A stretch of 64,000 nucleotides of DNA from Parascedosporium putredinis (Eukaryota > Ascomycota > Sordariomycetes > Microascales > Microascaceae): NCBI GenBank assembly GCA_949357655.1, contig CASHTG010000017.1, positions 744,001 through 808,000 of the forward strand. The letters run 5' to 3'. How positions within the stretch are numbered: position 1 is the stretch's first letter; each line of letters begins with the position of its first letter. Below, piece by piece: positions 57,435 to 64,000 of the stretch. The translations under genes were made by a program, and so were the position numbers. The notes beneath the pieces were generated by a model, which had not been told where the DNA came from, made no database searches, and saw nothing but the letters and a program-made list of their open reading frames with translations.

Positions 57435-58213
57435 ATCTAGCCCAAGGTGACCCACGGAGCGAACTGGCTGGCTGGAATAGATCCATTGGATCGAATAAAT
57501 TGACTTGCTGCCTTTTGATGGATCAATGGTTGCTTATCCGTCAAGTCCTGGCTGGCCCCCGCCCACAAAACGCCCTGACCACCACTAACCGTGGCAACTG
57601 GCACTGGCCCGGCCTCACATTTCAGAGTTGATCCTCCAGTTTCCATCACGCAAAGGATTGCGTCCCGTCGTCGGGCTCGGCGTGTTTTCCCCTCTTCACA
57701 TTGTCTTTTCCTCTACTATCCTACATGCTCGCCCTGAACCTGCGATCTGCCACAGTCAGATTCTCGGACTCTTGCAAATACAATCACCATCTCGATAATC
57801 ATCTGCCGGTTTGAAATTTTGTAATCTCTCCAACTCGGGAAGATTTTGGGCTCGATACACGACTACCACCAGACCCTCCACTGTCACCTGCTGCCACAAC
57901 GGCGCGGCCATAACATTGAGGGCCTAGCACAGGGGCTAACCTCCCAAATCAGTTGATGCTGCGGGCGGGAAAAAACTACGCAGGCGCTGGCTCACGACCA
58001 TCGCCCTCGCACACACTCCACTGCGGGCCTCGCTTCCCCAGCGTGCACCGCTGCCCCAACTTGATTCACTCTTCTTTTGTTTCCCCCAACACACGTCCTC
58101 TCGCACACACAACATCGCCTCTCCTGCCTTCCCCTCCCTTTACCCTCTCTTCTTAGAGACTTCGCTAGCAGCGATAAAATCTCGTCAAGAACATTGCTGC
58201 TGCACATCTCGAA

Positions 58214-60737
58214 ATGTCGACTCCAACGACGGCTACGGCGACACTTCCCCATTACCGCCCTCATCACTACACGTACCCGACCAGTGGGACGCAGTCTTCG
58301 TACCGCTCCAACGGCCTACCACACCCTCACTCCACCACAAACCCAATTCTCCCTCCAGCAACTGCAAATTCGGCCGCGACAAGACTCCCTCCTCCCACAT
58401 TCTCGAGTACTTCGGCTCAATATTCTCCTTCGTCCACTGCAAATAATGATTCCCAATCTGTGATTTCCAACGCAAGTACAAACGGGAACGGCGTACCCAT
58501 CCCGACGACGACTACTTCGCGTCCCTCCTACACCATGGCCAACATCCGCCCCGAAACCGACTATTCCGCCGCCCCGACGCCCTCCTCTCACCAGGCCCCT
58601 CAGCGAGACAGACCTAAGCGAAGACGCTCGCGGGAGCCGGACTGGAGCACATTTTATAAAAATGGTTTACCTAAAGAAATCATCGTCATCGATGACGATA
58701 GCCCCGAACCCCAGACTGTTCCCTCAACACAGCGCCCCGTGAATGGCGGCGCCTCAGACACCTACACCAATGGCACCGGCTCATCTCGGCATGTAGTCAA
58801 GAAGCGAAAGCGAGATGACGAAGCCCTCAACGTAGAAGGCGGATACTATGCTCAAAAATACGCTACTTCACATACCTCTACTCCGCACATGAATGGCAGC
58901 CTCTCGGCTTCCATCTCGACTGACCGTACCACGGTCCGTACTGCTGCTGCGACCTCGCTGTCATCCAGTTCCCAGTACGACTACGAGGTTCAACTCGGAC
59001 AGAAGAGGAAGCGAACGCGGCAGCAAGTCGCCAACGAGGCCAAGCGCCGCGAGGTGGAAGTTCTCGGCGATGCCTTCATCAGTTACAAGCCGCCTCCCTA
59101 CCCCCTAAAAAGGCTGGCGAGGTGCCTGTTCGTGTCGTCCATGATGTGAGTTGTTTTCCACACTTCGCCCCCGCATGCGTAATACAGGACGTTACTAACC
59201 CGCTTGCCCAGCACACTTACAACAAAAGTCTCAAGGTCGATGATGACGATGGCCACTACATCGTTGTGCCTGATGCCGACCTAACGGACCGATGTGCGTA
59301 CCTACCTCTTTTGACACCCTTGCCCGGGCCCATGTCGCCATCTATTGCACCCAACTGACTTATTTCCCTCTTTCCTCATTAGACCAAATGGTAAAACTCC
59401 TCGGCCAAGGTACCTTTGGTAAAGTAGTCCAGGCCCGAGACCGCCGTCGAAATCGCCCCGTTGCCATCAAAATCATACGATCAGTTCAGAAATACCGCGA
59501 TGCTTCGCGTATTGAACTTCGGGTCCTTGCCACCCTCAAGGCCAACGATGAAGAGAATAGGAATAGGTGTATTCACCTCCGTGACTGCTTTGACTTCCGC
59601 GGCCATATATGCATCGTTATGGATCTCCTCGGACAAAGCGTCTTCGATTTCTTAAAAGGCAACAGCTTTGTTCCCTTTCCTAACAGCCAAATCCAGAGTT
59701 TTGCACGACAACTTTTACCAGTGTTGCGTGTATGTGTAACTCCTTCCATTCCTGCTCTCCCAAATGAACCCAACAATCTATCGTACCCCTTTATACTGAC
59801 TTAGAACTAACCAAATGGGTTGTAGTCCTCCACGATTTGAACCTGATCCACACGGATCTAAAGCCTGAGAATATTCTTCTCTGTGACAATACATATCAGA
59901 CCTTCACCTATAATAGGAAGATTCCGTCATCATCCACAACTGTCAGCCGCCAGGCCACTCAAAGGCGAGTTTTGCTCGACACCGAAATTCGGTTAATCGA
60001 CTTTGGATCCGCGACCTTCCAGGATGAATATCACTCGTCTGTTGTCAGCACCCGGCATTACCGGGCTCCCGAGATCATCCTAGGGCTTGGCTGGTCGTTC
60101 CCTTGCGACATCTGGAGCATTGGCTGTATTCTTGTCGAGTTCTACACTGGCGATGCTCTTTTCCAGACGCACGATAATCTCGAGCACCTAGCGATGATGG
60201 AAGCCGTCGTTGGCTCGAGGATTGACTCGAATCTTGTTCAGTCAGTGAACAAAATGGCCACAAGAAATGCCGGAAATCCTGCTGCCAAGTATGTCTTGAA
60301 CCGGCCTGTATTTGTCTCGGGAACGTTGACTGACTTAACTGGTCACTTTAGGTACTTCAAACGACTCAAACTAGATTATCCCACCGCAGAAACAACGAGG
60401 GCATCGAAGCGATTTGTTAAGGCGATGAAGCAACTCAACGTTGGTCTTTCATTCCCCCGTTAGTCATAGAACTATGTGGCTAACTTTACTACAACAGGAC
60501 ATTATCCCTTCAGCGAATCCTTTCCTAAAGAACTTCCTCGATCTGCTGAAGAAGATTTTTGTTTACGATCCAACACGCCGTATCACTGCTAAAGAAGCGT
60601 TACAACACCCTTGGTTCAAGGAACCCGCACAGCCAGATGACGGGACGGAGGCGGCGAAGATTCGTGCTGACAGGATGCGAATGGAAGCAGCCTCGCTTTC
60701 GTTGGAGGCCCGTCGTCTCCCTCCTATTCGGGCATGA
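58214..60737 (+). CDS. LAMMER (CLK) dual-specificity protein kinase, Kns1/Lkh1 type
   Basis: Exons 58214-59145, 59212-59293, 59383-59729, 59826-60288, 60352-60439 and 60498-60737, about 717 aa. LAMMER kinases phosphorylate SR-type splicing factors and act in stress and TOR signalling. The first 310 residues are low-complexity (Thr/Pro/Ser) with basic RPKRRRSREPDW and KKRKR nuclear-localisation-like clusters. Kinase: DRYQMVKLLGQGTFGKVV, VAIKII, DLLGQSVFDFLK, catalytic loop HTDLKPENILL (Thr in place of Arg is normal for the family), DFGSATF, STRHYRAPEIIL, and the signature EHLAMMEAV. It ends FVYDPTRRITAKEALQHPWF. Breaks: A5 59107-59111 and T4 59713-59716, one base each. The intron at 60289-60351 is 63 nt, in frame and stop-free. 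The last intron donor is GTTGGT. Confidence 0.95.
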
Positions 60738-61787
60738 AGTGGGGATAAAGGGCGGGGAGGGTCTGCTACTTGATATAGAGACTGTGGCAGCTCATTTATT
60801 TAGCCTGAAGGGGCGGCATGTATGTACTGGACAACGAGGTTCATGATGTGTCTTGATGGATGGTTGCATAACGGTTATGATCGGGAATGGTCACGGTTTT
60901 TAAAGGGAAGGCAGGATCGCCCAAAACGACATGGGTCTCATTGTTCGTGGCTTGGCCTTGAACTGGTCTCTTTTTCGCCCCGCTGCGTCCCCGGATTCCA
61001 TGTTTCCGACGTGAGCTAATCCCGTTTTCTTGAAAGGCCGAAGGACATCTTCGGTTCTTCTTCTTTTGATGTTTTATATTTTTCTTTTTTTATGGAGGCG
61101 TTCAAAGGACGGTGGGACACAACCGGCCTCGGCAATGGGGATACTCTGGCACTTAGAATACCGAGCATTGATGTACCAAGCGTGTGCAAGGAGGAATGGG
61201 CATGGTCATGGAGTTGAGCAATCACTCATATTTGGGATTGATAGTCCTTTTTCTATTCTCTCAGTCTTTATGAGAAGAAATGCCAACCGGTACTCTGAGA
61301 CCAAAACTAAGGCTAGGCACGTTCCGCAACCAGCTGAAGAATGTGATATCCACATGGCCAGACTGCTCAAGGTACGTCCTTGATCAGCAATATTTCGTAG
61401 CATTTCTATTTTTCAATGACAAACTGGGCCACTCTCGAAACCAGGACGCTCTTTGAGATTATAGAGAGAGAGAGAGATAGACCATTGGAAGAGAGTGACT
61501 CTTGGTTCTCCTATCCGCACGTGTTTCGCAGAGATGCTGCTTCGCCTCTCTTAATCCGTTCGACACACCAACTTGATCTGGTGTTGTTAGCACAGAGAGA
61601 CGCCGAACCTTTCTCGAGGCCCAGCCGCGAAAGTATTCTACGGGGACAATGGACGGGCGTATTTGGGGTTCTACGCGCATCTACTCACTTCCACCTCGAC
61701 CGGCGCGTGCTTTGTTCCCACCTGTGTCTACCTATCTCAAGCCAGGGACTAGGAAGGTTGGGGAATGTTCTCCCCACCCGCCCGACA
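60738..61787. other. Intergenic between the LAMMER kinase and the last gene
   Basis: 3' flank of the kinase, with a short GA run near 61465-61477, and the leader of the next gene. No additional gene is supported. Confidence 0.55.
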
Positions 61788-63868
61788 ATGTCGGATCTGA
61801 AGCCACAGCATCTTCCTCTGTGCTCAACGGGGTGGGATGCGCGGGACCAGGGCGCAACCCCACGTCATCAAGCTCATGCTCCTACATGCGTTTTCCTCGC
61901 GAGCGCTTAACATTGTCATGACCACGTTGGACGTACAACTGGGCGCCGGGGCTAGATATGCGTGGATTCTGGATGACCGCTCCGTCTGCCAACTGACCAA
62001 CTTGCTCGCCCTCCCGCCTCGATATGGAACAGCCCGCCCCAGCGCGAAATGGCTCCGGCTCCAGACTGAGATGATCAAAAGGCTACAGTCAACGCTCCTC
62101 CGCCCGAAACCGGTCCTGCAGCGCCTCGCCGTGAAGGTCACCGAGGCCGTTCCAATCGCCGGCCTCCCGCCCGCCGCGATACTGTGTCCCGTGCACAAAA
62201 GGTTGCATCCCTGGATCATACGTGCCCTCTTCAACCTGCTGGTGTCAGAGGTCACGCTGCGCTGCGAGCGGCTACAGACGTACCGCGATGGAGATGGCGA
62301 TGGCGATGGCGACGATAGCCGTGTCCGGAAGCGGGCCGAAACCGTCCGCAAAGTACTAGACCGGCTGCACTCCGTCAATGCGCTCTGGTTGTCCAAACAG
62401 GCGTTCCGCATGATCTTTGGGCGGCTTCCGGAGCACAGCGAGTACGTGAGGCTGGTCGAAGTGGTGGGCGGCTGCGAGGCCTGTGTGCTCTCCTGCATAG
62501 GCTCCCGCGGGGAACTCTTGGCCGACTTAAGGGCAAACATGCTGGCCAGAGCGACACGGGGAAAACCCCGGCTCCTGAAGTTTGTGGACGGCTGGATAGA
62601 CTGCTTCGACGATGAGTCGGCAAAGAAGATACGGGAGCAGAGCGAAGCGATGGGTAAAGAGCTGGGGAAAGCCAGGAGGTTTCTCTCGAGGATGAGAAGA
62701 GAGCGGCTCTCGAAGCGTGAGCAGAACATCAACGAGCATAGAGAACGGAGAGCGAAAACGAGAAATGTGTCTTGTGAGGGGACGAATGCCTTGCCGGTGG
62801 GCTCTAGAGGTGCCTCGTCTCGCCGCACGCACCCAGCCAGCGGCACCGACTCAAAGACCCCCACCGCGACCAAGACGCCAACCAGCCCACGTCTAGCCGA
62901 GAAAAGGTCCCAAACAAAAACTTACCTTCCGAAGCCGAACGCCTCGGCATGCATATTGCTGATTACTACGCGCGTTCTCAAGTCAGCCTTGCCGATGTCC
63001 AGTCCCTCCAGAAAGCCATGCACCCAGCATTTCGAACATGTTCACCAGCGCCACCCCAACCATTGAAGCTTAATCGCAAACAAGAACAAGACCCCCAATC
63101 AACGTAGAAGAGGCAGCCTGGGAGACGGTAAGCGATCAAACGAGGGCCTCGTCTTCTTCGCCGGATGCTTTGCCATCCCCAACCGTTATGAAAGAGGAAC
63201 CTGCTAGACCCCGTGGGATGGGCCCCCTCAGGTTACACAGAGATTTGGCCCCTGATACGCCACCCTCGGGAGGATCCAGGTCTGGGTCTGCTGCGCAACG
63301 GTGGCCGCGGAATGTCTCCCGCCGTGCCGACAGGGACAACGCCCGTTTTCGGCGGAGTGAAGAGGGTACGACTGCTCGAAAAGTGAAAAAGCCGGGCGGG
63401 TTCGGATCCGAAAATTCTTCTGTGGGCTCTCGCCCCCGAGAGGTAGCCTCAGGATCGCACCCCGAACCCCCGCGGCCAAGCCCACGACATTGGTACGATT
63501 CTCCGCCAGACGGCGCACAGGCCGTGGTTGCGTCGGTATTTTACCCGCCCTCGAGCTCCTATGGTACCACAAACAAGATCTACCTTCCACCACCGAGCAC
63601 GCCACCCGACGTCGAGCGAAGAGCTATCGTGGAACACGAACAGAATGTGGAGGAGGTCTACATCGGGTGCACCCTGAGAGAAGTAGGAGATGGATGGGAC
63701 TCTGAAGTATCTATTGTCCGGGACCCGTGGGGTTGGGAAGGGAGTGATCTCCAAAAGACCACGGTGAAAGAAGGGGAAAGTAGATGGAGTGTGCAGGAGG
63801 GCCAACCTTCGGGGAGAGGAAAGCGAGAGGTTTCATCTTTGGGCCTACCTAGGTTTGAGGCACTTTGA
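61788..63868 (+). CDS. Fungal protein of unknown function (apparently conserved)
   Basis: Best single-gene reading runs from ATG 61788 (MSDLKPQHLPLCSTGWDARD) to TGA 63866-63868, about 694 aa with no intron. I see no known domain. The N-terminal 300 residues look folded and helical: IKLMLLHAFSSRALNIVMTT, LPPAAILCPVHKRLHPWIIRAL, WLSKQAFRMIFGRLPEHSEYVRLVEVVGGCEACVLS, GELLADLRANMLARA, PRLLKFVDGWIDCF. A DGDGDGDGD repeat (62289-62315) interrupts it. The C-terminal part is charged then Pro/Ser-rich, with SLADVQSLQKAMHPAF as an ordered block. It resembles uncharacterised Sordariomycete proteins from memory, which I cannot verify here. Breaks: G3 61850-61852 (two bases), A5 62916-62920 and C5 63092-63096. 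An alternative start is ATG 61837. Confidence 0.7.
62289..62315 (+). repeat. In-frame GATGGC hexamer repeat (Asp-Gly)n
   Basis: GATGGAGATGGCGATGGC-type units encode alternating Asp-Gly inside the unknown protein. It is probably a length-variable loop. Confidence 0.8.
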
Positions 63869-63930
63869 GATCAAGCCCAGCAAGTATCAAACAGTGGCAG
63901 ACTAACACGAAAGAAGTAAATGGTCAGTTT

Positions 63931-63957
63931 CTGTATTTTCTGTATTTTCTGTATCTC
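63931..63957 (+). repeat. CTGTATTTT 9-mer tandem
   Basis: Two perfect copies and a partial third just after the last gene, in its 3' flank. Confidence 0.8.
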
Positions 63958-64000
63958 TGCAAACACAAATTGCCGGGGGTCCGGCTGAGATAACGTGACA

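Larger units (their letters stand above)
53361..58213. other. Long gene-poor region between the divergent lectin and LAMMER kinase genes
   Basis: About 4.85 kb. No gene is recognised on either strand. It contains an A23 run at 57176-57198, a 9-mer tandem at 57408-57434 and, from about 57.6 kb, a C/T-rich leader before the kinase start. Confidence 0.5.

Noticed and set aside
61824..62873. 349-codon minus-strand open frame
   Set aside because: Antisense shadow of the unknown protein at 61788-63868, whose + frame has the better helical pattern.
28118..63868. Functional gene cluster of secretory-pathway genes
   Set aside because: Genes are on mixed strands, widely spaced and interleaved with unrelated functions. 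Housekeeping genes of this class are common everywhere in fungal genomes.
1..64000. Programmed ribosomal frameshifting or RNA editing as explanation of the broken frames
   Set aside because: The breaks occur in unrelated genes, at many run types, always as missing bases, and without slippery-site/pseudoknot context. A sequencing artefact is far simpler.
1..64000. Mass pseudogenisation or repeat-induced point mutation of the region
   Set aside because: The lesions are one- or two-base deletions in runs, not C-to-T transitions. Essential single-copy genes are affected equally and conserved residues are otherwise intact.

Overview
This window is nuclear DNA from a filamentous ascomycete (Pezizomycotina, most probably Sordariomycetes). 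The evidence is short GT-AG introns of about 50-240 nt with CTAAC/CTGAC-type branch sites, gene families restricted to filamentous fungi (DUF4045-gelsolin, DUF2457, DUF4484/LCHN), and the form of its housekeeping genes. I see no transposon, CRISPR array, virus or biosynthetic cluster. It reads as a core chromosomal region with about 18 supported protein genes, one candidate orphan gene and one tRNA.

Layout. 1-5 kb: C-terminal part of splicing factor RSE1 (+), an NSRP1/DUF2040 coiled-coil protein (+), TIM13 (-). 5.8-7.3 kb: a sideroflexin (-). 7.8 kb: tRNA-Arg(UCG) (-). 8.9-12.6 kb: a GNAT acetyltransferase (+, with in-frame stops) and ARL2 (+). 13.2-18.4 kb: a very large DUF4045-gelsolin protein (-). 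20-25 kb: an LCHN/DENND11-type protein (-) divergent from SEC63 (+). 28-31 kb: lysophosphatidate acyltransferase (+) convergent with F1 delta subunit ATP16 (-). 32.6 kb: a possible orphan gene (-). 35.7-43.5 kb: DUF2457 protein, SAR1 and a patatin-type lipase in tandem (+). 44.8-46.7 kb: PKA catalytic subunit (-). 52.1-53.4 kb: L-type lectin (VIP36/ERGIC-53-like) (-). 58.2-63.9 kb: LAMMER kinase (+) and a conserved protein of unknown function (+). The long non-coding stretches (25.1-28.1, 33.1-35.7, 46.7-52.1, 53.4-58.2 kb) hold only simple repeats.

How the genes relate. Several act in the secretory/endomembrane system (SEC63, SAR1, the lectin, LCHN, ARL2, the acyltransferase, the lipase). 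Three are mitochondrial (TIM13, sideroflexin, ATP16), two concern splicing (RSE1, NSRP1) and two are signalling kinases. I read this as an ordinary dispersed fungal neighbourhood, not a functional cluster.

The dominant unusual signal is a pattern of errors. Fifteen of the supported coding genes are broken by frame breaks. I located about 43. Nearly all sit in or beside a homopolymer, and every one is explained by one or two MISSING bases, never an extra one. Once those lengths are corrected, the spliced coding lengths I counted by hand come out as multiples of three. Essential single-copy genes (RSE1, SEC63, PKA) are affected alongside all others. The simplest reading is homopolymer under-calling in an unpolished long-read assembly, not pseudogenisation. 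TIM13, ATP16 and SAR1 are intact. Coordinates below are in the sequence as given. Genuinely biological points of interest are a GC-AG intron in ATP16, a repeated LVDSS-type motif in the gelsolin-family protein, a frame-preserving 63-nt intron in the LAMMER kinase, a 24-nt microexon in the lectin, and several conserved genes of unknown function. I did not find a convincing new multi-gene system.
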